Shown one piece after another: positions 45,845 to 57,710 of a stretch of 64,000 nucleotides of DNA. Under the pieces are notes generated by a model. That model worked only from the letters and a program-made list of their open reading frames with translations. It had not been told where the DNA came from and did no database searches. The stretch's first letter is position 1; each line of letters opens with the position of its first letter. The stretch covers positions 252,105,784 through 252,169,783 of the forward strand of contig OW240912.1 of assembly GCA_933207985.1 (NCBI GenBank), in the 5' to 3' direction. This DNA comes from Pelobates cultripes. Lineage: Eukaryota > Chordata > Amphibia > Anura > Pelobatidae. The position numbers and the translations under genes are program-made.

Positions 45845-47267
45845 GGTGTGCCAGTTTTTGGAGGCGTTATGACGTGGGGACGTGAGGACGTACGCTCACC
45901 GTGATGACGGAGTAGGAGGGGAGCCCGCCATGCATTGCCGAGGTATTCGCGGCAGCCGCTCCTGAATGCCTCTCTCATTCTTACTTGTGAATGCCTCCCT
46001 CTCTCCCGCATAATCGAAGACACACTAAAATAATATCTCCCCCTACCCCTACCTGAACGACAATCGGACCGACTACACAATAATAGCGGCAAAAAACTTT
46101 CCATTTTTGATCGAGGGTCAGTATCCACAGCGCGCCGAGTGTTCTACTCCAAAAAAAAAAAAATCCGGAGCAAGCTAACAAGCCCTCGAGGTGCTGTTTG
46201 GAGAGAACCACGTGTGTGCCGATATAAACGCCAGCAATTTATTGCAATCCGAATCTCTACACTGACTGCTCATATCTGGCAGTAAGTATAATCTTGCATG
46301 GCAAATTTGGCAGTTATTTAAGATATATATGGTCCATGTTCAGGAAAATTCCATATTTCTTATATATATGCAAATGAAAAATTGTGGATATTGGTATATA
46401 TACTGAAATTATAAAGAAATCAGAAGACGGAAGAAGCACAGAACTAGAATTAAGATAAAAGAGAAAGAAAAGGAAAAGAGAGCGAGGGGAGAAGGAAGGG
46501 AGAGGGAGAGAGGGAGCTGAACCAGATAACGAAATAAAGGAAGCCAAAACATAGAACTAAAGAACAGCAAAAGTAAAGAGATATTAGAGACTCAGACATA
46601 ATAGGGGCGTTCAAATTTGTTCAATGGGAAAAAAAGAAAAAAGAAAATGAAAAGATTTACAAATAATATAATATTTAACTATGATATATTGAATAGAAAG
46701 AACCAAGAGTAAGACTAAAAGGAAGGGAGAAGGAAAGGAGAAAAAGAGAAAAGCAGAAAAACGAAGGGGAAAGACAAAGTAGGACCCAGAGAAAAAGATA
46801 AAGAGACTGGGGAAGGAGATAAATGAAAAAGAGGAATAAGTAGGGAGGGGGATGAGTAAAGGAGGAACAAAGGTGGAAGAGAAAGGAGAAAAATTCCAAA
46901 AAACCTGAATAAAAAAGAAAAAAGAAAAAAGAAAAAAAAAAGAAAGTGAAATTTAAAGAGACAGTGGAAGCAGAAGGAAAGCAAAGCGTAAAAGAAGGGG
47001 AAATAAGAGAAAATTTAAACGGAAAGAAGTAAAAGCAAAAGAGAAAAGGAAGGAAGAAAGGAATAGAAAAAAAAAGAAAAAAAGAAAAATTTAAAAAAAC
47101 AAAGGAAAGGGAAAAAAAAGGAAAGGTAGAGAAAAAGAAAAGGGACAAAAAGAAAAAAAAAAGAAAAAAAAAGGGAACGAATTAGAGAGAATCTATCAAA
47201 ACTAAGATACTTAAAAAGACTAACTGTTTGCGACCTGACGCTTCCATATTGGTGAAATTACTATAAC
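45845..47267 (+). promoter_or_regulatory. L1 5' UTR with long homopurine tract
   Basis: The first 350 bp are GC/CpG-rich (GACGTGGGGACGTGAGGACG), as expected of an internal L1 promoter. From about 46430 to 47200 the plus strand is almost purely A and G. Minus-strand Phe/Ser/Leu-rich frames (46314-47148) are the shadow of this tract. Confidence 0.7.
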
Positions 47268-48200
47268 ATGGCTTCGAAAAAACTTCATGAAACTAAATCC
47301 TCCTCAAGGAAAGAAAAAAAAGATTCCATTCAAGATAAATCCCAGGACAAATCACTAACAACTTATTTCTCCCCCCAGCAACATAAGACTATTAAACAGA
47401 AACTAAATGAAACGGATCTAAGTTCAGAAAATCTGGAGACAGATGATATAAGAAATCCTGATAAAGATTCTATTACCATTTCTATGCTACATACCACTCT
47501 TAAGGCCAATTTAGATGAGATCAGAGCGGAATTGGCCTCAACCGCCGCAGAAATTAAATCGGATATCAAAACTGAAATAAAAGCACTTGTTACAAAAATG
47601 GAAAGATTTGAAGATCATCTAAACCAACTTGATTTTCAACTTAAACATTTAACAGAAGAGTGCGATAAGGCACATCAAGATATTTCAAATCTACAAAATA
47701 AATTATCCGATTTAGAAGATCGATCTAGGCGGAAAAATTTACGTTTTAGAGATATTCCAGAAAAAGGTACACAAGAAGACGTAAAACAGATCTTGATGGA
47801 ATATTTATCTATACTGGGTGTCCCCTTTAAATCTTCAGACCTGATAATAGAAAGATGTCATAGGATATTTAAACCACAAGTGATCCAAAATGATTCTCCT
47901 CGAGATATTATTGCATGTTTCTATTCCTCTGATTTCAAAGACACCATTTTGAAACTCGCAAGAACTAATCAAATCCTTGAGGGTCCCTTCCAGAAAGTCA
48001 AAGTATTTCAAGACTTATCATTTGAAACCAGAACAAAAAGAAAAACATTTAGTATTGCCACAAGTTCTCTGAGAAACCACAATATAAAATATAAGTGGCT
48101 TTTTCCTTTAAAACTTAGTCTCTCATATGAAGGTAAAAGAGAAGTATTTGAGACTAGTGCGAGTCTAATAGATTTGCTTAAAAGTAACAAATTATTGTAG
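47268..48200 (+). CDS. L1 ORF1 protein, intact 310 aa
   Basis: RNA-binding chaperone of the L1 ribonucleoprotein. It forms trimers through a coiled coil and coats its own transcript. The start MASKKLHETK follows the purine tract. Residues 1-70 are basic and Ser/Lys-rich; 75-152 form a heptad-rich coiled coil. From 153 the RRM begins with the signature DRSRRKNLRFRDIPE (151-165) and runs to about 255. A C-terminal domain follows (SFETRTKRKTFS ... LRNHNIKYKW), which carries the basic RNA-binding residues. No zinc knuckle is present, unlike Tx1-type ORF1. The length is close to the usual 300-370 aa, and the frame is open throughout. This is the only undamaged transposon gene in the window. Confidence 0.9.
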   Translation: MASKKLHETKSSSRKEKKDSIQDKSQDKSLTTYFSPQQHKTIKQKLNETDLSSENLETDDIRNPDKDSITISMLHTTLKANLDEIRAELASTAAEIKSDIKTEIKALVTKMERFEDHLNQLDFQLKHLTEECDKAHQDISNLQNKLSDLEDRSRRKNLRFRDIPEKGTQEDVKQILMEYLSILGVPFKSSDLIIERCHRIFKPQVIQNDSPRDIIACFYSSDFKDTILKLARTNQILEGPFQKVKVFQDLSFETRTKRKTFSIATSSLRNHNIKYKWLFPLKLSLSYEGKREVFETSASLIDLLKSNKLL

Positions 48201-49285
48201 TAGTTGTATAATTATTTATAGTAGAACGTTAATATGAAAGTTTGAGTTGGAGGGAGGTGGGAGAGAGAGGGGGGAGAGACAAGAGTTTAAACATTTCTCC
48301 CTTGTAGTATTATGAGGGAGGTGCTTGTGTATAAGAAAATATATTGTCACTTATATAAATCAAACTAAATTTTTGGGGAAGAAATTAGTATTTGAAAAAG
48401 AAATATGTATCTACCTCTTTAGGTGTTTTTAGACACTATAAATTTATTATTCTTTCCACAAGATTAATATATTACCTATTAAAGGTTGGCCCTTAATGGA
48501 ATTAGAATATACGCACTATGTTTAAGGTAATGAAAATGTAATGAAGATATTTATAAACTTAATTAAATGAATTTTTTTTTTTTTTTTTTTGTTAAAACTT
48601 ACACAAGGAAATTTACACTTGAAAAAGCAATTTGCACTTGTTACTTTTGGTGTTATTATACACCACAAGTCTATTAATTCCTTACAAATTTAATATATTA
48701 ATCATCAATGATTGGCACTTAATAGAACTACACTATATGCACTTTGTTTAAGGACACTTTAAAAACCACTATTTACCTGCTATGGCTGATGTTTTATATA
48801 CTATAGATTCACTAATCTGATTATAAGTCAAATATAAATAGTTGGCACTTAATAGAAATATACTATATACACGAGGTTTATGGCAAAAATAGACTATTGA
48901 AGGTATTTATAAACTTAACCTAAAAGTATTGAGTTTTTTTTTTCTATGTCTCTCTCTCTCTCTCTCCCTCTTTTCCCTTTATAAGGAAGATCTACAATAT
49001 GAAAGAGGGAGGTTTAATTTATTTATTTATTTATTTATTTTTTTGCGGTAGGTTATCAACTCTGGCAAGGATTGGGGTTCCCACTCTCGTGTAGTTTTGC
49101 TACTCCATTTTCATTGTCCCTATGGTGGCCAATGATTACTATAGTATTAGGTTTTTACCTAATAGTTGGATAAATGATGATGTTGGACTTATTTATAGCC
49201 CAACGTTAGGTAGTATATGTTGTCTTGTTTTTTTTTGTTTTGTTTTTTTTTCAGGAAGTCAAGAACATTGTTTTGAGGTATCCTT
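48201..49285 (+). other. L1 inter-ORF spacer, 1.1 kb
   Basis: Non-coding DNA between ORF1 and ORF2. It contains two to three diverged internal repeats: TTGGCACTTAATAGAA-type words followed by a TATGCACT / TATACAC word at about 48485, 48713 and 48842. Simple T- and TC-runs also occur. The spacer is much longer than in mammalian L1. Confidence 0.7.
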
Positions 49286-51355
49286 ATGTTGAAGTTTTTA
49301 TCCTTGAATGTACAGGGGCTAATTACAAACAAGAAAAGGCATAGACTGTATGATTCTTTAATAGAACAAAATATACAGGTTGCTTTCCTACAAGAAACGC
49401 ATTGGCTTAAAGATACCAAACAAACATGGGGTGGAGATAATTTTGTAACAGCGATTCATGCTTCATTAATTAAAAATAAAAAAAGGGGTGTGGCAATTAT
49501 ATTTAAAAAAGATATTAAAGTAGACATCCTACATACTGAATTAGACCCAGAAGCAAGGTTTATTATTTTGGTATGTAAGATTGAAGATAAAATCTTTACA
49601 TTGGTCAATGTTTACTTACCTAATGTTGATCCAATGACTAAGTTCTCTCTGATAATGGATAAGGTTGATAAAATTAACAAGGGATATTTGATTATCGCGG
49701 GTGATTTTAACTGTGTTAGTGATCCATTTTTGGATAGAACTACGGTATCTTCCGCGATTAATAATACGGGACCCACTAAGCAAGCCAAAAATTTAAATAA
49801 CATCTGTAGCCAATACAATTTATATGATATTTGGAGATTATTTCACCCTCTAAAAAAAGATTATTCCCATTTATCTGGTGTCTATGGTACTTACTCTCGG
49901 ATTGACTTTTGTTTAACAAATGCTAATACTATTCCGCTCTTTAATTATATTGATCTTAAGGAAAACACATGGTCAGACCATAGTTTTGTCTTATTTGATC
50001 TTGGAAATTCTCCTCCTTTCTCTCGTAATACCTGGAGACTGAATGATGCAATTCTAAAGGATTCCAAGCATAGGGAGGATTTGACCAAATTATTAGAATA
50101 TTTTTGGGCAGAAAATAATCCACAAGACACTTCTCCGTTAATAAACTGGTGTTCTCATAAATCCGTAATAAGGGGCTATATAATTAAAATAGACCACTTC
50201 CTTAAGAAAAATAAAGGTACAAAATTGCCTGATTTATATATTGAATTTTACTCATACTCTAAAATGAATAAAATACAATCTTCTACTGAGCTGAGAACTC
50301 ATTTAAAAGATCTACAAATTCAAATTAATCTAAAAGAAGAGGAAAAAATCAAGTTAAATATAAATAAACTAAAATTAAATCATTATATTTCGGGCAATAG
50401 AGCGAGTAAAAGCCTAACCAGGAGGCTTCGCAATCAATATGCCAACAACAGAGTAGAAAAATTGGTAGTAGATCAAACTGTATATTCCTCTCCATCGGAG
50501 ATTGGACAAAAGTTTAATCAGTTCTATCAAGATCTGTACAATTTAAGATTGTCCCCAGAATTAAAGGATATTAAGAGTTTTTTATTGAATACCCAAATAC
50601 CGAGAATCTCTTCCCAGGATCTGATCAATTTGAATAAAAAAATCTCCCCAGAAGAAGTGCAATTTCAAATCGATAGATTAGCCACAAATAAAACTCCCAG
50701 CCCTGATGGCTTTACAAATCTATATTATAAATATATGAAATTGTATCTTCTAAAACCCCTTATTGAAATGTTTAATCAAGCAGCAGAAAATGAGGTCATA
50801 CCAAAGGAACTATTACAATCAAATATTGTCCCTATTTTAAAACCGGGCAAAGATAGTACGGATCCAAGAAATTATAGACCGATTGCATTAATTAATGTCG
50901 ATATGAAAATATACTCAGCTATTATTGCCGAAAGGTTGAAAACTGTTATTACTAAACTTATTCACCCAGAGCAAATAGGGTTCATCCCAGGAAGATGGGC
51001 ATCAAATAACACCCGAAAGCTCATAGATATTATTGATTTAGTTAAAGTTCATAATGAGCCCCTCCTGGCCCTGTCTTTGGACGCAGAAAAAGCGTTCGAC
51101 AGGGTCGGGTGGGGCTATTTAAGAGAACTTCTTAAGGCATATGGCTTTAGGGGTTGGATATACTCTGCAATAATGGCATTATATTCCGCTCCCTCGGCCA
51201 GAACGGTAGGTCCCAATATTACTTCGTCTTGGTTTGACCTTAAAAACGGAACAAGACAGGGATGTCCTTGTCACCGCTTCTCTATATTTTATCTCTTGAA
51301 CCTCTTGCTGTTAATATTAGAAACAACCAGTTTTTACGAAATTCCAAGACATTAA
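49286..51355 (+). pseudogene. L1 ORF2, first part: endonuclease and RT fingers/palm
   Basis: Starts MLKFLSLNVQGL. The APE-type endonuclease covers residues 1-240, with QETHW (E37), IIAGDFN (D140, N142) and WSDHSF (D231, H232) all present. A Lys-rich linker follows (240-440). The RT then begins with KTPSPDGF, KPGKDSTDPRNYRPIALIN and motif A SLDAEKAFDRVGW, then GTRQGCP. At about 51267-51270 one base is missing from the RQGCPLSP codons, throwing the frame out, and it stops at 51355. The endonuclease looks intact. Confidence 0.9.
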
Positions 51356-53001
51356 AATTGCATTATATGCCGATGATGCTTTGGTCTAAAATCTCTAACT
51401 TTAAGTTAAATGTTTCCAAATCCACAGCTTTAACTATCAATCTATCTTCGATTCAGGTTGATAGGTTATCGAAAAAATATCAATTTATTTGGACTGATTC
51501 AGAAATAAATTATTTGGGTCTAAGTTTCCCTGCTAACGCCTCCCATATAATGGAGAGGAACGTTATGCAGTTAATGAAAAATATGAATCAAAATCTAAAA
51601 AAATGGAAAGACTTAGAAACATTATGGACAGGTAGGATTAATATTATAAATTCTTATATTTTACCAAAATGGTCCTATTTGTTTTCAATGGTTCCCCTTA
51701 AAATTCCAAAGGTGTGGCTATTTATGATACAATCTGCCATTAATAAATTTATCTGGAAAAATAAAAAGCCTAGAATAAGTCAAAAACATATTTCTAAAAA
51801 ATTGTCCCATGGAGGGCTAAATTTTCGAAGTATCACTAATCTTTACTATGCCAATACTATACGACATATCTATATTTTACAAGAACCATCCTTTTTTTCT
51901 GAACCTTGGTACATTCTGGAGTCCGAAGCTTTACATGCATCTAGTCTTTATTCTTATATATGGTCAGATCCTGGGAAGCTTTTAAGGGATTTGCCTAATT
52001 GTTTAATATCATTGGCCCACTCTTTGGAAACTTGGGTTGAAATAAGGAAAATATTGGGTTTAAGTTATTTAATTCCTAGAACATGTAAATTAAATATATT
52101 AGAAAATAATGTAGAGGATTTAACACTAAGACACTGGCCTAACAAAGATACATTAATCTTATCGGACATTATGCAGGGAGATAGTATTCTACCATTTCAA
52201 CAGATTGTGAATAATTTCCATATACCATCTAAAGAAATATTTACATACATTCGTATTAAACACTATGTCCAGAAACATATTATTCAATCTCTTTTCCCTT
52301 GGGTCAAAGAATTGCAAACTATATTTTCATTTCAAACTGTACCTAAGATTATTTCGGTAGCCAATTTGCTCTTTAAAGGTCTTGACACTTTTCCTCATAA
52401 ATTGGTTAAAACATGGGAAAACGAACTTAACTTAGTGATCTCCCCAAAGGATTGGTTTTCCTCTATAATTTTAGTAAATAAATCGGTCCATGGTCTAAAC
52501 TTGACTGAGTGCCATTTTAAGGTACTTTACAGATGGTACTACACTCCGACAAGACTAGCTAAAATGTATACTTCTCAAGACCCTACTAGCTGGAGGTGCG
52601 GTACCTACTCGGGTACTTATATACATATATGGTGGTTTTGCCCAGTAGTAAAACAACTCTGGCACTGGGCTTATAATATCTTCTCTGAAATATATATGAA
52701 TGAGGTAACTTTTAAAGATACAAATAGAAACCCAGCTTCGGCACTTCTCCACCTTAATTGGCCTTTTAAATCTAAAAAACATATTTGCTTGGCTATTCAT
52801 TGTTTTATTGCTACTAAAATTGTTATAGCTAGACAGTGGAAATCTTCCGCTCCCTTTCAAAAAACCTCTTTAATTAATCAAATTAAATTTCAACTAACAA
52901 TGGAAAATGATATGGTTAAAAATTGGTCAGTGTTATCTAAAAAAAGAGATTGGTATTTAACTTGGCTAAAAAACTGTTCTCTACTTTATGGTAACTCATA
53001 A
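51262..53001 (+). pseudogene. L1 ORF2, second part: RT C-terminal half
   Basis: The open frame resumes with SLSPLLYILSLEPLAVNIR, the continuation of motif B. The catalytic YADD is at 51366-51377 but in a third frame, with a stop two codons later. The next block, SKISNFKLNVSKST, follows at once, so about 20-25 codons after YADD are missing. The frame then runs to 53001 through the thumb, the WKDLETLWTGRINIIN block and the long Trp-rich C-terminal domain; a CGTYSGTYIHIWWFCP stretch near residue 450 matches the usual L1 Cys-rich zone. Two frame changes and the deletion in the catalytic core make the protein non-functional. Confidence 0.88.
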
Positions 53002-53386
53002 TTTACAAGGTGATTTGTTTATGGATGTTTTAATTATATTTGGGTAGCGTAATTTATATTAGTGATAATATGTATTATGATAATGGCGCCCATTTCCATT
53101 GATATATCTCCCAATATTTGGTTATAGATTTCTATTCATTTTATACCAATGACTTCCTGATTCATGATATGTGTTTTTTTCTTTTTTTTTTTTGTTATGT
53201 ATTTATTTATTTTTTTCCTCATGATTGATTGTCATATTTTAATGAAAGTACTTTTTCGTATATAATAAGATTTATTTATATCAATCGGATGTATTTTGTT
53301 TGATTGTATGTAAGTATTGTCTGAGATGTTATGTAATATAAAAACAAATTTTCTAATAAAGAATAATAAAAAAATAAAAATAAAAA
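53002..53386 (+). other. L1 3' UTR and A-rich tail
   Basis: About 340 bp of AT-rich 3' UTR, then AATAAAGAATAATAAAAAAAT and TAAAAA repeats (53356-53386), which lead directly into the right target duplication. AATAAA at 53356 can serve as the polyadenylation signal. Confidence 0.8.
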
Positions 53387-53403
53387 TAAAACTCACCACT
53401 TAG

Positions 53404-54029
53404 CTCAATAAAAGTATGCATGCATTTAATACTACATTTAGTCTCTGGAGTTACAACTAAAAACAACTTGCAAAGCTGCAGAACTGCTGTCTGCAGTCTT
53501 TGCATGCAAACCCCCTTGTCCCACCACAGATTCATTGAGAAGCCTCTATGCAGGAGCCGCTAGCATGCTTTTACGATTGTACAAAGTTCTAAAAGTGGAA
53601 AAATCATCATGCATCATGCTTTTAGAACTTTTCCCTAGACTTACACTTTATACATAGTTCTTCTTTTGTAACCCTATTTCACTAATGATGTTTGGGAAAG
53701 GCAAAAACAATAATTTGGTGATAACGTCTAGATCAAGTGGACCGGGTTGGTGTTAATTTGCTTTCACCTGGATTAGGCCACATCACACAATATATATGTT
53801 TAAGCTATTCTATGCAACAGTGAGATGGTCTCAGCAATCTCTGCTTCTTTTGCATCAATACCAGACAAATGTGGTCAAAGTCTCTGGTCTCATTGGAACT
53901 TACTACTTTTAAACATAAGGGATTTACAGACGAAGGGTGCCTTGAAGAAGAGAAAGTGACTTTAGGTTATTTTGACTGACAACACACGTTTTCATAACTA
54001 CTAGTATATTACAGTAAACATTCTCTTCT
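53404..54029. other. non-coding flank right of the L1
   Basis: Continues the sequence left of 45828 once the L1 is removed. No gene recognised. Confidence 0.5.
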
Positions 54030-54110
54030 TTAACCCGTTAAGGACCAAACTTCGGGAATAAAAGGGAATCATGACATGTCACACATGTCATGTGTCCTTA
54101 AGTGGTTAAA
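54030..54110. mobile_element. short hairpin MITE (TTAACC...GGTTAA)
   Basis: TTTAACCCGTTAAGGACCAAA at the left pairs with GTCCTTAAGTGGTTAAA at the right, with an inner dyad ACATGTCACACATGTCATGT. This short MITE type is very common in frog DNA as I recall it. Confidence 0.75.
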
Positions 54111-54548
54111 TGCAGGGAAAGGGAAAATGATAATAACTTTTATGTAACATTCCAGAAGAAAACAAGATGTCAAATTATTTGTCAAAAATGGAAGAATGTA
54201 GAGTTAAATTGAGATGTATATTCTTTTGATATGCCAGTTTTCAGATTTTTCAAAATAGATAATTGTGTCCAAATATTACCTTTTTATTTTTTTTCTGACT
54301 GTATAGAACAATTTGTAGGTTGTATTATAATTCTGGAACTTTCAAAAGGAGAGTGGAGGAGAACATGTCTACTGATATAAAAATGGGAAACGTGCACTTT
54401 TAGCACTTTTCGTACCTAGATGTCTAAAATGTGCTGTGTAACGTGTTATATTTCTTTTTAGAAGAATTACAATCAAAGTAAAAAAACAGTAATGGAGTTA
54501 TGAACAACTTCAGATTTGGACAATGATGTGTGACACACTACTACTGCT
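54111..54548. other. non-coding, AT-rich
   Basis: Nothing recognised up to the first trace of the Gypsy-type element. Confidence 0.5.
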
Positions 54549-54762
54549 CGTCACTTAAGGAAACAAGTAAAACATTATTACATTTTGTCTTTTTGTCTGG
54601 TTGTTCGGTATTATCCCTATTTCAGCTGACTTTCCCTATATAGTTCAACAAACGATATGCTATCTCACCAGAGGCATACCGGAGGCGGTTCAGAAACCTT
54701 AAGAAAGTGGAGAAGGACTCTCACGCAGAATGAGCCTGCCAGCTGCATAGAGTTGCTCTGCG

Positions 54763-55086
54763 ATGGGTATAGGCACACAAAGCTTGCACAGTAGAAGATT
54801 TGCTACATCTAGTTCTGCTAGAGCAAATTTTCAATGGGCTAATCCCACTTCCCTCACAGAGGCAGCCAGGAGGGCCAATGAATATTTGGATGCCCGCCGT
54901 CAGCAGAGACCTCCTCAACCACATACCTTAGTCCGCCCTCTCACAGGGCCAATAGGTCCAGCAGCCCCACCTAGGCAGTCTCAACCACCTACTGTCCCAC
55001 AGCAACGGTTCCAGCCATCAAACTCAATACAGTGCCACCAATGTAAAAAGTGGGGCCATTACAAGAGAAACTGTCCCCAGATCTGA
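54763..55086 (+). pseudogene. gag C-terminal part with zinc knuckle
   Basis: 107-codon frame, Gln/Pro-rich, ending in a CCHC knuckle CHQCKKWGHYKRNC (about 55031-55072, CX2CX4HX4C) followed by PQI and a stop. Nucleocapsid zinc knuckles bind the element RNA. The N-terminal capsid part is absent or too decayed, so gag is 5' truncated. Confidence 0.75.
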
Positions 55087-55089
55087 GAC

Positions 55090-55735
55090 TGGGCAACATG
55101 GATCCGGCCAGGTCCACCACCACCACCCTGAGCAGCAGCTCATTACTACCAGACAGAAGCTTCATCACAGTATACCACCCCAGCTCCAGCTCCAACTCCA
55201 GTTCCAGCGGTCGAACAGTGGGAAGTTCTGCATGAAGCCAACCCACTCCAAGCAGATGCAGATAATCGCCAGCACCATCGGCAAACGGTATACCTGCAGG
55301 GCAAGGAGGTACAAGAGCTTTGTGACTCGGGAGCCACACTAACCTTGGTAAAGAGCCATCTGGTATCCAGCAATGCCAGGACCCAGAACACTGTAGCCGT
55401 ACGGGTACCCGGGGGAGAAGTATACCGGCTACTCACAGCTAGGATACATTTGGATTGGGGAGCGGGGTCTGGAATGATGGAGGTTGGGTTAATGCCAAAC
55501 TTACCAGCTGTGCCCCATACCCCACCAGGAGAATTGTATCCGGTCGTCACCAGGCAACAAGCCGGCACCCAGGACCACAGCTCACCCCCGGAGGCTCAGG
55601 TAAGAGATCAAACCCCATCCCTAAAGTATTTTCCCTGGGCTGCGCCCACCGAGTTTGAGGTTAAGGTAATCACAAACCCCACTTTGCAAATCTATAGAGA
55701 CAAAGTCACCTCTGACTAGCCAAGGGTAAAGGGGG
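55090..55735 (+). pseudogene. Gypsy aspartic protease
   Basis: In frame 55345-55719 and the sequence just before it: QTVYLQGKEVQELCDSGATLT carries the catalytic DSGA at about 55323-55334. It is followed by LVKSHLV, VRVPGGEVYRLLTARIHLDW (flap and second half) and the GLMPNLP...ELYPVVT region. The frame is closed by a stop at 55719. The first Gln/Ser-rich stretch (55090-55250) is in another frame. Confidence 0.75.
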
Positions 55736-55785
55736 AAATATTTGTGTGGGATAAAAAGTTGCTATACAGATAATCAGAGAGGCTA

Positions 55786-56890
55786 GTGACTGGGTCCGAC
55801 CCGATCCCCACTAGACATCTAGTAGTACCCCAGAGGTACCGACAGGAGCTACTCCGAATAGCGCACGATATTCCGCTATCTGGACATTTAGGGGTAAGTC
55901 GCACCCGGTACCGGCTTACCCAGAATTTCTTTTGGCCTGGGATCAGTGAGGAAGTTAGGAGATATTGCCAGAAATGTGATACCTGCCAGAGGTTAGGTAA
56001 GAGGGGAGATCGCCGTAAGGCCAAACTTCACCCCCTGCCCATAATTGAAGAACCATTCAGCGAATAGCAGTAGACATAGTAGATCCATTAGCTAAGCCTA
56101 GCCCATCCGGCAAGCAATATATCTTGACGGTGGTGGACTGCACTACCAGGTACCCAGAGGCAGTGGCCTTAACTAATATCAATGCTGAAACCATAGCGAA
56201 GGCCATCATGCAAATTTTCTCCCGAATAAGGTTACCCCGGAAGATAATTTCGGATCAGGGTACACCACCTCTGGAGGATCTGTGGCATAAAGCCAATAGT
56301 GAGCACCCCATATCACCCATCAGGATTGGGAGCGATTCCTACTGCATCTCCTGTTCGCGTACCAGGAGGTGCCCTAGGAATCCACGGTATACTCCCCTTT
56401 TGAGTTACTGTTTGGGAGACGGGTAAGGGGACCCCTAAACCTTATCCAGGAACACTGGGAGGGGGAGTGTAGTCAGGATGGTATCCCCATTGTGCCCTAT
56501 GTGTCGAAGTTCAGGGACCGGCTGGAGGAATTGACTAGGTCCGTACCTGAGAACCTCCAGGCGGCCCAGAAGCCCCAACGCACATGGTGAGATCGAGGAG
56601 CAAGGCACCGTATCTTCCAGGTAGGACAAAAAGTTTTAAAACCTGTCCGACATGATAAGCTACCGGCTGCCTGGCAAGGCCCATACAAAGTGTTGGAGCA
56701 AATATGCGACACCACTTATGTGATCAGCCCTTGCTCTGGGTCGGGAGGGCGACGCATGCTCCATGTGAACATGCTGAAGCCCTATCATGAGTGCTCAGAG
56801 GAGGTCACAGCGGTCTGTGCCCCTGTCTCTGAAGACTTCGACAGCCTTCCCCTACCAGACCTCTTAGGGGACAGGAGTCAATCCAGTTAG
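55786..56890 (+). pseudogene. Gypsy integrase, placed before the RT
   Basis: The zinc-binding N-terminal part reads AHDIPLSGHLGVSRTRYRL...FFWPGISEEV...YCQKCDTCQ (HHCC complete, 55850-55990). The core begins after a stop at about 56065: YILTVVDCTTRYPEAVAL (first Asp) and KIISDQGT (second Asp, about 56245-56265). Directly after QGT a deletion or frameshift removes the region with the catalytic Glu (PPLEDLW follows). The C-terminal part is readable at 56410-56890, including DRLEEL, FQVGQKVL and MLHVNMLKPYHE. That last part runs straight on, past one stop, into the RT leader. Confidence 0.8.
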
Positions 56891-57710
56891 ATAGAAGAGG
56901 TCAAGTTGGGAGATCGGTTGAGCACACAGGAGCAAATCGAGGTACAACCACTGCTAAGGGAGAAGAAAGACACATTCTCCAATGTACCTGGATACACCCC
57001 TTTGGCAACTCACTGGGTAGAGACACCAGGTCAACTCCCTATGCGCCAAGCCGTATACTGAATCCCTGAGTCGGTACGGGAGAACACGCGCAAGGAGATC
57101 CAAGAAATGCTCCAACTGGGGGTTATTGAGCCCTCTGACAGCCCCTGGGCCTCCCCAGTAGTCCTCATACCCAAAAGGGATGGTACAACTTGGTTCTGCG
57201 TGGACTACCCGTGGTTAAACAATAAGACAGTGTCAGATGCCTATCCCATGCCTAGGATAGATGAGCTGTTGGACAGGATGGCTAGGGGACAATATCTCAC
57301 AACAATTCATCTTTGTTAGGGGATATTGGCAGATCCCCTAGCCCCTGAAGCCATACCTAACTGCCTTTGTCACCCCATTCGGCTTATACCAAGTCAGGAT
57401 AATCCCGTTTGGGATGAAAAACGCTTCGGCTACCTTCCAAAGGATGGTGGACCGACTGCTGGATAGGTTCCAGGACTACACCTGCACATATTTAGACGAT
57501 ATCGCCATTTTTAGAGATACCTGGCAGGAGCACTTGTTCCCTATAGGAGCGGTCCTAGATAGGATTAGGGAAGCAGGCTTCACTCTGAAGCCTGCCAAGT
57601 GTAACAAAGGCGTGGCTGAGGTGCAGTACCTTGGACACCGAGTGGGATGCGGGCAACAGAAGCTCGAGCTAGCTAAGGTAGAAGCAGTGGCCAACCTCCT
57701 GAACTAAGAT
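56891..57710 (+). pseudogene. Gypsy reverse transcriptase
   Basis: The RT leader has LLREKKDTFSNVPGYT. Then come MLQLGVIEPSDSPWASPVVL, KRDGTTWFCVDY and YLTTIHLC, followed by a TAG stop in front of GYWQIPL. FGMKNASATFQRMVD and TYLDDIAIF carry the catalytic YLDD (57486-57500). It ends with GFTLKPAKCNKG and VQYLGHRVG. One frameshift lies between 57319 and 57414. The domain order of motifs is normal for Gypsy; only its place after the integrase is unusual. Confidence 0.85.

Larger units (their letters stand above)
45845..53386 (+). mobile_element. full-length L1-type LINE with 17-bp target duplications
   Basis: The 7.5 kb element is flanked by the same 17 bases, TAAAACTCACCACTTAG, at 45828-45844 and 53387-53403. 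It has every L1 part in order: a 5' UTR of 1.4 kb, ORF1, a 1.1 kb inter-ORF spacer, ORF2 with endonuclease and reverse transcriptase, a 3' UTR, and an A-rich TAAAAA tail. Flanking DNA joins cleanly if the element and one duplication are removed (...CCACTTAG|CTCAATAAAAG). The duplications are still perfect, so the insertion is fairly young, although ORF2 is broken. Confidence 0.93.

Noticed and set aside
46314..47148. Minus-strand frames of up to 157 aa, very rich in Phe, Ser and Leu
   Set aside because: They are the pyrimidine shadow of the homopurine 5' UTR of the L1 on the plus strand.
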